Assembly (NCBI RefSeq): GCF_013371465.1
Contig: NZ_JABWDU010000005.1
Coordinates: 62,001 to 126,000, forward strand
Direction: 5' to 3'
Origin: Ensifer oleiphilus
GTDB lineage: Bacteria; Pseudomonadota; Alphaproteobacteria; Rhizobiales; Rhizobiaceae
Length of the DNA: 64,000 bases
Shown: in pieces, positions 1 to 8,443 of the stretch
Layout of the letters: every line of letters begins with the position of its first letter
Position numbering within the stretch: the first letter of the stretch is position 1
Position numbers and translations under genes: made by a program
Notes under the pieces: generated by a model
What the model was told of the DNA's origin: nothing
What the model saw: only the letters and a program-made list of their open reading frames with translations
Database searches by the model: none

Positions 1-176
1 CCCCAGTCATTCGAATCACCCGAATTCTGCCAGACTCTTGCCGATTGCGCGAACAAAAGGAGAATGGTGGCGCCGAATGCCTGCAAAATAACGCCTGAGC
101 GTTGGCACCTATCACCAACTGTTGCGTTGGTGCCGAGCCGATGGCAAGGCTTTACGACGAACCAGGGAGCCCTTCG

Positions 177-1073
177 TTGTCCGTGTCCACAGCTCATTTT
201 TGCTTTCGTCCGCTTTGCGCCATCGCGCTGTCTCTCGGGCTTGTTGCCGCGGCCGCTGCTTCCGCCGCGGCGCAGGTCTTGAAGCCCTACAAGGACGATC
301 TGTTTTCCTACGGAAAAGTGCTTGAGCAGAGCGACAACGGCGATTACCGCGTCGTTGATTACCAGGAGTTGCGCGACATAAACGGGCGTGACGAAATTCC
401 GGAGCGGCGGGTCAAGCGCGCTTTCGTTTCTCTCGGCGTCAAGGGCGAGCAAGCCAATGAGACGCTCGATGTGGGCGGGCGGCCTCTCGACGTGACACGC
501 GTTGGCCCGGATCGCGGTGCGGCATTCAGCGTGATCTTCATCCACGGGCGGGGTGGCGACCGGCGCCTCGGCGCCAACGACTTTTCCTTCGGTGGTAACT
601 TCAATCGCCTGAAGAACCTGGCTGTTGCCAATGGCGGCGTTTACTATGCGCCGAGCGTTCGGTCGTTCGATACGGCCGGGGCAGCGGATGTTGCCGGCTT
701 GGTCAAACTTGCTGCCGAGCGCTCCGGAGGCCGGCCGGTCGTGCTGGCTTGCGCCTCCATGGGCAGCTTCATCTGCTGGGGTGTGGCCCGAGACGCCGGC
801 GCCGTTGCGGCCCTTGGCGGCATGATGATCATGGGCGGCGTCGCCGATCCCGATTTCACGAAGAGTGCCGCGTTCAAGGCAAGACTGCCGATGTTTTTCA
901 GCCACGGCAGCACGGATAGCGTCTATCCGGCCGAGAGCCAGAAGGCCCTCTATGACGCGTTGAAAGGGCAGGGATACCCGACCCGATTCGTGCTGTTTAA
1001 GACCGGTTCGCATGGAACTCCGGTTCGCATGACCGATTGGCGCGATGCCCTGAACTGGATCGGCAGCCGCTGA
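177..1073 (+). CDS. exported alpha/beta hydrolase
   Basis: Predicted periplasmic serine hydrolase; the substrate is unknown. A hydrophobic signal segment ([16 protein letters not shown]) is followed by an alpha/beta-hydrolase core. The core has an oxyanion-type strand FIHGRGGD, a nucleophile elbow ASMGS, an acid in HGSTDSVYP and a late His in TGSHGTP, in the usual Ser-Asp-His order. The TTG at 177 is preferred because AGGGAG lies 7 bases upstream and it gives a compact signal peptide. An in-frame ATG at 141 lacks a good ribosome site, as does 102. It is not obviously linked to the next operon, which starts 129 bases later. The family is likely from the fold motifs; the start is uncertain. Confidence 0.75.
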   Translation: MSVSTAHFCFRPLCAIALSLGLVAAAAASAAAQVLKPYKDDLFSYGKVLEQSDNGDYRVVDYQELRDINGRDEIPERRVKRAFVSLGVKGEQANETLDVGGRPLDVTRVGPDRGAAFSVIFIHGRGGDRRLGANDFSFGGNFNRLKNLAVANGGVYYAPSVRSFDTAGAADVAGLVKLAAERSGGRPVVLACASMGSFICWGVARDAGAVAALGGMMIMGGVADPDFTKSAAFKARLPMFFSHGSTDSVYPAESQKALYDALKGQGYPTRFVLFKTGSHGTPVRMTDWRDALNWIGSR

Positions 1074-1202
1074 AGCGTAGCGTTCAACGCTTGGCATTTG
1101 TTAACCAGGCCGACAATTTCCGGGTGCAATCTGGCCGTCTGTTTCCACCTTTGAAAGTGATCGGCGCGATGATCTTCGGCAGATATTGCTGGGGTATATT
1201 TC

Positions 1203-2645
1203 ATGGATGCGCGTACCGAAACACGGCAGGTTCCGCTGTGTGTCGACCTGGACGGCACATTGCTGGCCGCCGATACGCTATGGGAAGGCGCCGCGATCAT
1301 TCTGTTGCGCAACCCGCTGATGCTTGTGCCGATGCTCATGTGGCTGTGGCGGGGCAAGGCACGCCTGAAACATGAGGTCGCCCAGCGCTCGGGCCGAAAG
1401 GCGGCGGACTGGCCGTATCGCCAGGCTGTCCTGGACCGCCTGGCAGCCGAACGCGCCGACGGACGCGAGATCGTGCTGGTGACCGGCGCGGCAGCGTCCG
1501 TCGCCCAAGACGTCGCAGCGCATGTCGGCCTCTTTTCTTCGATCATGCATTCTTCAGAGACGCTCAACATGACGAGCAGCCGAAAGCGCGACGCGCTGGT
1601 CGAACGCTTCGGCAAAGGCGGTTTCGACTATATGGGCAACAGCTGCGACGATATCGCGGTTTTCGACGTTTCGCGCCGGGCGATCGTCGTGGCACCGGAC
1701 GCGGCCGCCGAGAAATGGCGCCGCAACCACGACGCGGAGAAGCTCGACACCGGCAAGGTCAGCATGCTTGTGCCGCTGAAGTCGATCCGGATCCATCAGT
1801 GGGCGAAGAACGTGCTGATCGGCGTGCCGATGATCCTCAATCACGAAGTGCTGCACCTCGATGCGCTCGTGAGCGTTATCATCGCATTCTTCGCCTTCAG
1901 CTTCCTGGCCTCCGCCGTCTATGTCATCAACGATCTCTCCGACCTGGCGAACGACCGGCGGCACGCAAAGAAGCGCAACCGGCCGCTTGCCAGCGGTCAG
2001 ATGTCGGTGCCGACAGCATTGATGCTGGTCACCAGCCTGATCCTCGCCTCGGTTTCGCTGACCTTTCTGCTTCCCTGGAAATTTGCCTGCGTACTCGCTT
2101 TTTATGCCTGCGCGACGACGGCTTACACCTTCGTGCTCAAACGCAAGCTTCTTGTCGACGTCTTCACGCTTGCCGGCCTTTATACCACTCGTATCGTTGC
2201 CGGCGCCGCTGCGACCGGAACGGAGCTCTCCTTCTGGCTGGTGTCCTTTGCGATCTTCTTCTTCCTCAGCCTGGCGTTGGTGAAGCGCTACGTTGAACTG
2301 CATGAATTCGACGACAAGGACGGTGGCGCCGTTCCTGGGCGTGGCTATCTCGCGGTCGATTTCGAAATGGTCGGGCAGGCAGGTGTTGCCTCCGCCTTCA
2401 CCTCGGCCCTGGTGCTTGCGCTCTATGTGCACAGCCAAGAGCTGCAGGAAATGTACACGATACCATGGGCGCTGTGGCCGCTTTGCCCGCTGGTGCTTTA
2501 TATGCTGTTGCGGATCTGGATGCTTGCGCGTCGTGGCATGCTGCACGAGGATCCCGTCGTTTTCATCATGCGCGATTGGCGCAGCCAGCTGACCATGATG
2601 GTCGGCGCGTTACTTATCCTCTTCGGAGCTGTCGGGCCGCAATGA
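1203..2645 (+). CDS. HAD phosphatase-UbiA prenyltransferase fusion (phosphoribosyl-polyprenol synthase-like)
   Basis: Membrane enzyme predicted to move a phosphopentose onto polyprenyl phosphate, as Mycobacterium Rv3806c (UbiA/DPPR synthase) does with PRPP. Residues 1-190 form a HAD-like domain: nucleophile motif DLDGTL near D15/D17 and a late acidic motif NSCDD. Residues from about 195 form a multi-pass UbiA domain with the Asp-rich motif NDLSDLANDR (N243-R252) followed by KRNRPLASG. The second signature region is YTTRIVAG. In mycobacteria a separate phosphatase removes the 5-phosphate; here the HAD domain could do this in the same chain (inference). Its stop overlaps the next start by 4 bases (ATGA), so the two genes are translationally coupled. 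Azorhizobium NoeC-type arabinosylation genes are another relative. Confidence 0.85.
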   Translation: MDARTETRQVPLCVDLDGTLLAADTLWEGAAIILLRNPLMLVPMLMWLWRGKARLKHEVAQRSGRKAADWPYRQAVLDRLAAERADGREIVLVTGAAASVAQDVAAHVGLFSSIMHSSETLNMTSSRKRDALVERFGKGGFDYMGNSCDDIAVFDVSRRAIVVAPDAAAEKWRRNHDAEKLDTGKVSMLVPLKSIRIHQWAKNVLIGVPMILNHEVLHLDALVSVIIAFFAFSFLASAVYVINDLSDLANDRRHAKKRNRPLASGQMSVPTALMLVTSLILASVSLTFLLPWKFACVLAFYACATTAYTFVLKRKLLVDVFTLAGLYTTRIVAGAAATGTELSFWLVSFAIFFFLSLALVKRYVELHEFDDKDGGAVPGRGYLAVDFEMVGQAGVASAFTSALVLALYVHSQELQEMYTIPWALWPLCPLVLYMLLRIWMLARRGMLHEDPVVFIMRDWRSQLTMMVGALLILFGAVGPQ

Positions 2646-3964
2646 ATACGCATGACTACGAAAGCTGGGGTCGGCTCGATCGTCGGCCGCGGCAGGGCAT
2701 TTCGCCTGATGATTACGAAGATCGCATCGGTTCGATCGAGCCGGACGCCTTCCTGCCGTTCGGCAACGGTCGCAGCTACGGCGACAGCTGCCACAACGAT
2801 CTGGGCACCCTGATCGACAATCGCCGACACGCCCGCATCCTCGCGTTCGACCCCGGCACCGGTATGATGACCTGCGAAGCGGGCGTTACCCTCGGCGATG
2901 TGTTGGCCCGCGCCATTCCCCATCGCTTCTTTCTTGCGGTGACACCAGGCACGGCTTTTGTGACGATCGGCGGCGCGCTTGCCAACGATGTTCATGGCAA
3001 GAACCATCATGCTCGCGGCACGTTCGGCAATCATGTGACCGGCTTCACGCTGCTGCGGTCCAATGGCGAGCGGCTGACGTGCACGCCGCAGGAAAACCCG
3101 GAGCTCTTTTCGGCGACCATCGGCGGCATGGGACTGACCGGCCTGATCCTGACCGTCAGTCTTCGCCTCTCAAAGGTGCCGTCGCCGCACGTGCAGCAGC
3201 ATGCGATCCGCTTCGGCAATCTCGACCAATACTTCGGTCTGGTCGATCGCGCCGACGAAGAGCACGAATACTCGGTCGCCTGGATCGACCAGCTGGCAAC
3301 GGGAAGACGCATGGGGCGCGGCGTTCTGCTCGCCGGCGATCATGCGGATGGCTCTTGCGAGTTTCCCGACATGCCGAAAGGCATGAAACTCTCGGTGCCG
3401 TTCTCGCCACCCTTCAACCTTCTCAATTTCGCGACGCTCAAGGCGTTCAACGAATATTATTTCCGCAAGGAGAAGTCGGGCGAAACCGTTTCGACGGTGC
3501 CGTGGACATCCTATTTCTATCCGCTCGACGCCATCGGCGCCTGGAACAGGCTTTACGGTCCCAAGGGGCTCTATCAGCACCAGAGTGTCTACCCTGTCGA
3601 ACACGCGCGGGAGATCACAGCGACGCTGATGGAGACGGCGCGCGGTGCCGGGCACGCGTCCTTTCTGACCGTCCTGAAGCGTTTCGGCAATGTCGCGTCG
3701 CGCGGCATCCTGTCGTTTCCGCGGGCAGGTTTTACTTTGACGCTGGACTTCGCCAATCAAGGTGAACGGACGGTAAAGCTCTTGGACCGCCTCGATGCGA
3801 TCGTTGTCGAGGCGGGCGGTGCGATCAATCCTTACAAGGATGCGCGGATGAGCCCGCAAGTCTTTGAAAAATCTTTCCCTTCCTGGCGTTCCCTGGAGGC
3901 GCTGCGCGATCCGGCGCTGACGTCGAACTTCTGGCGCCGGACGGCATTGGCTTTGCCAAAATGA
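2642..3964 (+). CDS. DprE1-like FAD-dependent decaprenylphosphoryl-ribose oxidase family protein
   Basis: FAD oxidoreductase of the VAO/PCMH fold, 440 aa, predicted to oxidise the 2-hydroxyl of a polyprenyl-phospho-pentose. The FAD region has GNGRSYGDS near residue 41 and the strongly DprE1-like block DVHGKNHHARGTFGNH (H118 would be the flavin-linked His equivalent to Mtb H132). K399 in NPYKDAR aligns with the DprE1 active-site Lys. The residue at the position of Mtb Cys387 (motif GWNICVDF) is Thr367 in GFTLTLDF. The start at 2642 overlaps the UbiA stop; a longer frame from 2465 would run inside UbiA and is rejected. Family assignment is strong; the exact sugar is inferred. Confidence 0.88.
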   Translation: MNTHDYESWGRLDRRPRQGISPDDYEDRIGSIEPDAFLPFGNGRSYGDSCHNDLGTLIDNRRHARILAFDPGTGMMTCEAGVTLGDVLARAIPHRFFLAVTPGTAFVTIGGALANDVHGKNHHARGTFGNHVTGFTLLRSNGERLTCTPQENPELFSATIGGMGLTGLILTVSLRLSKVPSPHVQQHAIRFGNLDQYFGLVDRADEEHEYSVAWIDQLATGRRMGRGVLLAGDHADGSCEFPDMPKGMKLSVPFSPPFNLLNFATLKAFNEYYFRKEKSGETVSTVPWTSYFYPLDAIGAWNRLYGPKGLYQHQSVYPVEHAREITATLMETARGAGHASFLTVLKRFGNVASRGILSFPRAGFTLTLDFANQGERTVKLLDRLDAIVVEAGGAINPYKDARMSPQVFEKSFPSWRSLEALRDPALTSNFWRRTALALPK

Positions 3965-4057
3965 GACTGCAGACAATTTTATTAAATTAAATGCGCGAAC
4001 TTCACGGAATATGCGTCTCTTGCGTGTAGTTCATTTCCCGGGACTGGGAGTAAAACT

Positions 4058-4498
4058 ATGAAATATATTCCATTCATTCTCTTCACTGTGCTGACCAATG
4101 CGGCCGCGCAGCTGATGCTGAAGCAGGGCATGATGTCGCTAGGGCCGATCTCGATGACGGCGGAGACGGCCATCGTTCGTCTGTTCCAGATCGTTTTCAA
4201 TCCATGGGTTTTCGCCGGTCTCGCGACCTTCGTCATCTCCATGGCCTCGCATCTTTACGTGCTGTCGAAGGTGGAGCTCTCCTTCGCCTATCCGTTCCTG
4301 AGCCTGGCCTATGTAGCGGTGGCATTCTTCGCATACTTCATCTTCCGCGAAGACCTCAATGCGTGGCGCATCGCCGGCATCGCATTCATTTGCGTCGGAA
4401 CGGTGCTGATCGCCCAGTCGGGCATGTCTTCCCATAGCGACGAAAAGCCGGCCGATGCGGCTGGTGCAAGAACAGCAGATTTCGGGAGCAAGTCATGA
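4058..4498 (+). CDS. SMR/EamA-type small membrane transporter (putative lipid-linked sugar flippase)
   Basis: Hydrophobic 146-aa protein with about four membrane segments and a polar tail after residue 122. The N-terminal half has the small-multidrug-resistance/ArnE-ArnF look (TNAAAQLMLKQG, then a second helix pair with LSFAYPFLSLAYVAVAF). Proteins of this size encoded beside polyprenyl-sugar enzymes usually flip the lipid-linked sugar to the periplasmic face, so that role is inferred over drug efflux. GGGAG lies a few bases upstream of the ATG. The stop overlaps the next start by 4 bases (ATGA). The 93-base gap before it is AT-rich and may hold a second promoter. Confidence 0.75.
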   Translation: MKYIPFILFTVLTNAAAQLMLKQGMMSLGPISMTAETAIVRLFQIVFNPWVFAGLATFVISMASHLYVLSKVELSFAYPFLSLAYVAVAFFAYFIFREDLNAWRIAGIAFICVGTVLIAQSGMSSHSDEKPADAAGARTADFGSKS

Positions 4499-5505
4499 AG
4501 CATATTATCTTTGGTGGCGACGGGTTCGTCGGGCGGCATCTGGCACAGCGCCTCGTTCAGGACGGCGAGGACGTCGTGGTCGCCGATATCGTCAAGTCCG
4601 ATCTGCCGCACTACGGCCGCGCGCGCTTCGTCCATTGCGACGTGACGCAGATGAGCGACGTCTTGAAGGTCGGTATCGGTCCGGACGACATGGTCTACAA
4701 CATGGCGGCCAAGATGCTGTCGCCGTTGCAGATCCGCTCGAAGCGTTGGGACTTCTTCTGGCCGGTCAATTACTACGGGGCCGAGAACATCATGAAGGCC
4801 ATGGGCGTAGCGAATGCTTCGCGTCTCGTGCAATTCACCACCGACATGATCTACGGCCACACGGTTCAGTCGCCGCAGAGCGAGGACCATCCGGCTAAGC
4901 CGCTTGGCGAATACGGAAAATCGAAGTGGGCGACAGAACAACTGGCCGTGCAATGGCGCAAGCAGGGCATGAACATCTCGATCTTCCGCCCGCGCTTGAT
5001 CATCGGGCCCGGCCGCCTCGGCATTCTCGAAAAGCTGTTCAAGCTGATCGACATGAACCTACCGGTGCCGATGATCGGCTCTGGCAAGGTGCCGTACCAG
5101 TTCATCTCGGTATTCGATTGCGCCGAAGCCGCAAGGCTTGCCTGGAAGGGCGGCGTGCCCAACGAGGCCTACAACCTCGGCTCGGACAGTCCGCCTTCCG
5201 TGCGGGAGCTGCTCGGCAACCTGATCAAGCATGCCGGTTCGAAGTCCTTCCTGCTGCCGACGCCTGCCTTCGCGGTGAAGCAGACGCTGGCGCTGTTCGA
5301 CCTGATCAACAAGCCGATCATGGATCCGGAGCAGTACCTGATTGCCGACGAACTGTGCGTGCGCGAGACGGGCAAGCTGAAGCATCAGCTCGGCTGGCGG
5401 CCGGAGTTCAATGACGGCGATATGCTGATTGCCGCCTATGACGAATATCGGGCCAAAAAGTCCGGTGCCACGATACAAAACGCCGCTGCCGTACCGGCCG
5501 AGTGA
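4495..5505 (+). CDS. extended SDR, NAD-dependent epimerase/dehydratase family
   Basis: 336-aa extended short-chain dehydrogenase/reductase. The Rossmann glycine motif GGDGFVG is at residues 7-13. The catalytic pair is Y140/K144 in YGKSK, preceded by the FTTDMIYG segment with the usual Ser/Thr-type position. By context it would reduce, oxidise or epimerise the sugar made by the UbiA/DprE1-like enzymes. It occupies the place that DprE2 holds in mycobacteria but belongs to the extended, not the classical, SDR branch. It could instead act on a nucleotide sugar. It starts inside the stop of the transporter gene and ends 11 bases before the best aminotransferase start. Confidence 0.82.
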   Translation: MKHIIFGGDGFVGRHLAQRLVQDGEDVVVADIVKSDLPHYGRARFVHCDVTQMSDVLKVGIGPDDMVYNMAAKMLSPLQIRSKRWDFFWPVNYYGAENIMKAMGVANASRLVQFTTDMIYGHTVQSPQSEDHPAKPLGEYGKSKWATEQLAVQWRKQGMNISIFRPRLIIGPGRLGILEKLFKLIDMNLPVPMIGSGKVPYQFISVFDCAEAARLAWKGGVPNEAYNLGSDSPPSVRELLGNLIKHAGSKSFLLPTPAFAVKQTLALFDLINKPIMDPEQYLIADELCVRETGKLKHQLGWRPEFNDGDMLIAAYDEYRAKKSGATIQNAAAVPAE

Positions 5506-5516
5506 GGGGAATGACC

Positions 5517-6971
5517 ATGCTGGATAGACCGAACCGCACAGCCGTCTCGGCACCGTCGCAAGAAGGCGGCGTCGCAAGGCCAGACCTGCTCACGGTCGAG
5601 CAGGCGAAAGCCATGTCGATCGGCGACATCACCACTGCTTTCAAGGATCATCTCAATCCAGGCCAGCTGCACTTCATGAAGCTGCTCGGTTTTCACAAGG
5701 TGAAGATCGAAAGCGCCGAGGGCATGTATTACACCGACCAGAACGGCCGGAAGATCCTCGATTTCTTCGGTGGCTTCGGGTCGCTCGCCTTCGGCCACAA
5801 CCACCCGCGTATCCTAGAGGCGCGTCAGAAATTCCAGGACGAAAAGCGCCACGAAATCGCCATCGCCTTCATGTCTCAATATGCGGCCGCGCTCGCCAAG
5901 AACATCGCCGCCTGCTCACCCGGCGACCTCGACATGGTCTTCCTCGGATCGTCGGGATCCGAGGCGATGGAGGCGGCGGTCAAGCTTGCCGAGCGTGCCG
6001 CCGGCCCGAAGCGTCCGAAGGTCGTCTATGCGGAGAACTCCTTCCACGGGAAGACCAAGGGTGTGCTTGCCATCACCGACGGCCAGCTCTACCGCGCCGA
6101 TTTCAAGCTGACCGACAACACGGTCCGTGTTCCCTTTGCCGATATCGCGGCCGTCGAGAAAGCCTTCCAGTCCGATCCGGAAATCGGCGTCATCGTGCTG
6201 GAGACGATCCAGGGCGGCGGCGGCATCATCCAGGCGCCGGCCGAATACTGGCAGCAACTTCGTGCTCTCTGTGATCGTTATGGCGTTCTGTGGGTCGCGG
6301 ACGAAGTGCAATGCGGTTATGGCCGCTCGGGCCGTTTCTATGCCTTCGAACATTATGGTGTCGTGCCCGACGTTACCGCACTCGCCAAGTCGCTCGGTGC
6401 CGGTAAGGCGGCGGTTGGCGCGATGATCGCGCGCCGCGAGGTCTACATGAAGGCCTATGGCACTTCAAAGACGGCGATGATCCACGCTATGGCGACGTTC
6501 GGCGGCATGGGCGAGGCTTGCGTCACCGCGATCGAGGGCATCAATGTACTCTACGACGATCACCTGATCGATCGCGCCGCCGACAGCGGCGACTATCTGC
6601 TTGAACGCCTGCAGGCGCTTAAGGAGAAGTATCCGAAGATCATCAAGGATGTGCGCGGCAAGGGGCTGATGGTCGGCCTGGAGTTCCAGGATTTCAGCCA
6701 GACGCTGCCGATGGTGCTGCGGCCGGTCGTGTCCGTGCTTGACGACAAGCTGAAGGGCTCGCTTTCCGGCTTCATCGGTGCCTTGCTTCTGCGTGACTAC
6801 GACGTGCTCGTCGCCTTTACCGAATACAATCGCAACGTCATCCGCCTTGAGCCGCCGCTGATCTGCGAGCGCGCGCATGTCGACCAGTTCATCGCCGCGC
6901 TCGACGCGCTTCTGGGCCGTGGGATCGTGCGTATCGTCAAGGACTTTGTCGGCAGCCAGATCGGCAGCTGA
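5517..6971 (+). CDS. class III PLP-dependent aminotransferase
   Basis: 484-aa aminotransferase of the acetylornithine/GABA/glutamate-semialdehyde class. Visible motifs are the cofactor phosphate loop GSSGSEAME, VADEVQCGYGRSG with the PLP-ring Asp, and Lys291 in TALAKSLGAG as the Schiff-base lysine. ATG 5517 is chosen because GAGGGGA ends 6 bases upstream; GTG 5502 and ATG 5511 are in frame but badly spaced. Last gene of the putative lipid-linked sugar operon. It could aminate the keto-sugar left by the DprE1-like oxidase (inference). The alternative is an unrelated amino-acid or diamine transaminase. Confidence 0.85.
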   Translation: MLDRPNRTAVSAPSQEGGVARPDLLTVEQAKAMSIGDITTAFKDHLNPGQLHFMKLLGFHKVKIESAEGMYYTDQNGRKILDFFGGFGSLAFGHNHPRILEARQKFQDEKRHEIAIAFMSQYAAALAKNIAACSPGDLDMVFLGSSGSEAMEAAVKLAERAAGPKRPKVVYAENSFHGKTKGVLAITDGQLYRADFKLTDNTVRVPFADIAAVEKAFQSDPEIGVIVLETIQGGGGIIQAPAEYWQQLRALCDRYGVLWVADEVQCGYGRSGRFYAFEHYGVVPDVTALAKSLGAGKAAVGAMIARREVYMKAYGTSKTAMIHAMATFGGMGEACVTAIEGINVLYDDHLIDRAADSGDYLLERLQALKEKYPKIIKDVRGKGLMVGLEFQDFSQTLPMVLRPVVSVLDDKLKGSLSGFIGALLLRDYDVLVAFTEYNRNVIRLEPPLICERAHVDQFIAALDALLGRGIVRIVKDFVGSQIGS

Positions 6972-6991
6972 TCGCTTTCGCAATCGATTGA

Positions 6992-7026
6992 AAAGGGGGC
7001 AGGGCGCTCAGTGCTTCTGCCCCTTT
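6992..7026. terminator. hairpin between convergent aminotransferase and yceI
   Basis: GGGGCAG at 6996-7002 pairs with CTGCCCC at 7017-7023, flanked by AAA and TTT that extend the stem. It lies where the two genes converge and includes the yceI stop. The T-run is short, so efficiency is uncertain. Confidence 0.45.
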
Positions 7027-7613
7027 ATGTTCATGTCGAATTCGACGACGTTGGAATAGATCGGCGTGCCGACGTCCATGCCGTAGGGCGAGCGGAAGAT
7101 GCTGCCGCGGATCTTGAATGAAATCTGCCGGTTGTTCCAATCCGTCAGCTTGACGGAAAACTGTTCCTTACGGGCCTTGCCACGCGCCGTCAGCGTGCCT
7201 TCGACAGCGGCCGTATCCGGGCCGGTCTGCTTGATGCTGGTCGAGCGGAAGGTGACGGTGCGATAGGTCGCGCTGTCGAAGACCGCACTGGATTTCAGGA
7301 AATCCTCGACGCGGCTTTCGCCCGTCTCGACGCTCTCGGGGTAAAGCGTGAACTCGACCGAGGAACGGCCGATATTGGCGCCGTCGATACGGAAATTGCC
7401 GGAGAATTTGCCGAAGTCGCCGACGATGCCGCCGCCGCCGACTTGTGCGACGGTGAAATGGATGCGTGAGGCACCGGTAATGCCGTAGTTGCCTGCGGCG
7501 TCCTGGAGTTGCGGCGCATTTGCGCCGGCAATGCTTGGGCTGAACGCGACGGAGAGCGCAACGCAAAGTGCCAAAGCTGATGCTGGCGATGGTTTCGAGT
7601 TTTGCCTGATCAT
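7008..7613 (-). CDS. YceI family periplasmic protein
   Basis: 201-aa exported beta-barrel lipocalin-like protein of the YceI family, whose studied members bind polyisoprenoids or amphiphiles in the periplasm. A signal peptide ends near SIAGANA. The mature part has the family pattern ending in SNVVEFDMNI, with alternating strands such as SSVEFTLYPESVETG and FRSTSIKQTGPD. The start overlaps the cytochrome b561 stop by 4 bases. YceI-b561 pairs are common, so the two probably work together. A link to the polyprenyl-sugar operon next door is possible but not shown. Confidence 0.9.
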   Translation of the reverse strand: MIRQNSKPSPASALALCVALSVAFSPSIAGANAPQLQDAAGNYGITGASRIHFTVAQVGGGGIVGDFGKFSGNFRIDGANIGRSSVEFTLYPESVETGESRVEDFLKSSAVFDSATYRTVTFRSTSIKQTGPDTAAVEGTLTARGKARKEQFSVKLTDWNNRQISFKIRGSIFRSPYGMDVGTPIYSNVVEFDMNIKGQKH

Positions 7614-8230
7614 GGGTATTTCCTCTTGGCAACCAGCCGGTCGCCGTTGGTTTTCTGGATGTGGCCGTGAAGCTGCGGCCGCTTGGCCAACATGCGAGCC
7701 AGCACGTCATCCCGCCTGACGACGTGGTGGTAGAGTGCGGCCATGGCATGGATGAGGACGAGAGCAAGCATCGCGTAGGCCAGGATCGCGTGGGCCGATG
7801 TCCAGAACGTCTCGGCCGCCTCTGATTTCGCCATCGGAAGATGCGGGATGACGAACCAGTCGAAATAGAAGCTCGGAATGTTCAAGGTCGACGTCGACGC
7901 GACCGCCCAGCCAGCAAGGGGCACCGCCAAGGTGAGGACAATCAGCACAACATGCGTCGTTGACGATGCATGCCGTTCAAGCGGCGAAAGGCCCGCGGTC
8001 GCCTCTGGTTTCCGGTCGAAGACATGCCAGGCGGCCCGAAATGCCGCGAGAGCAAGCACGGTAAAGCCGAACGATTTGTGCCATTGGTAGAGTGAGAATT
8101 GCAACGCCGGATCAAGCGATAGTCTGCGCATGGCGAAGCCGAGCGCGATCAGGCCAAGGATCAATGCGGCGATCATCCAATGAAGGACGATCGTCACCCA
8201 GCCGAATGTCGATCTGCTGTTCCGCAGCAT
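7610..8230 (-). CDS. cytochrome b561 family protein
   Basis: 206-aa inner-membrane dihaem b-type cytochrome with four membrane helices. Candidate haem ligands are His in VLHWMIA (helix 1), YQWHKSFG (helix 2), and the His-rich HAILAYAMLALVLIHAM and YHHVV segments of the last helix. It moves electrons between the quinone pool and the periplasm in characterised relatives. GGGAG lies 6 bases upstream of the ATG at 8230. First gene of a two-gene operon with yceI. Confidence 0.9.
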   Translation of the reverse strand: MLRNSRSTFGWVTIVLHWMIAALILGLIALGFAMRRLSLDPALQFSLYQWHKSFGFTVLALAAFRAAWHVFDRKPEATAGLSPLERHASSTTHVVLIVLTLAVPLAGWAVASTSTLNIPSFYFDWFVIPHLPMAKSEAAETFWTSAHAILAYAMLALVLIHAMAALYHHVVRRDDVLARMLAKRPQLHGHIQKTNGDRLVAKRKYP

Positions 8231-8443
8231 GGCAAGCTCCCGCGATTCCAGACAAAGTCAAAGACTTCGCTCTGGTCGCTCGGATGTGACCCGCAGGCCC
8301 TCGCTTTTATTCGCCGACGATACCGTAAATCTGCGGGCCGTTTACGTTGATGGGCGCGAAAGACGACTCATTTGCTTGTGATCAGGCCGCGGGCTGGCTG
8401 GTCTGGTCTCTGCAAAAGTCCAACCTATCGCGGGATATCCATC

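Noticed and set aside
64-282. 72-codon open frame preceded by AAGGAG at the start of the window
   Set aside because: The ribosome site is only about one base from the ATG, the peptide is Pro/Arg-rich without family features, and it overlaps the hydrolase gene in another frame.
1554-2546. 330-codon minus-strand frame
   Set aside because: Antisense of the UbiA fusion gene; rich in His, Gln and Arg as expected of a shadow frame.
4058-4498. Reading the small membrane protein as a multidrug efflux pump
   Set aside because: Context with polyprenyl-sugar enzymes and ATGA coupling to the SDR favour a lipid-linked sugar flippase.
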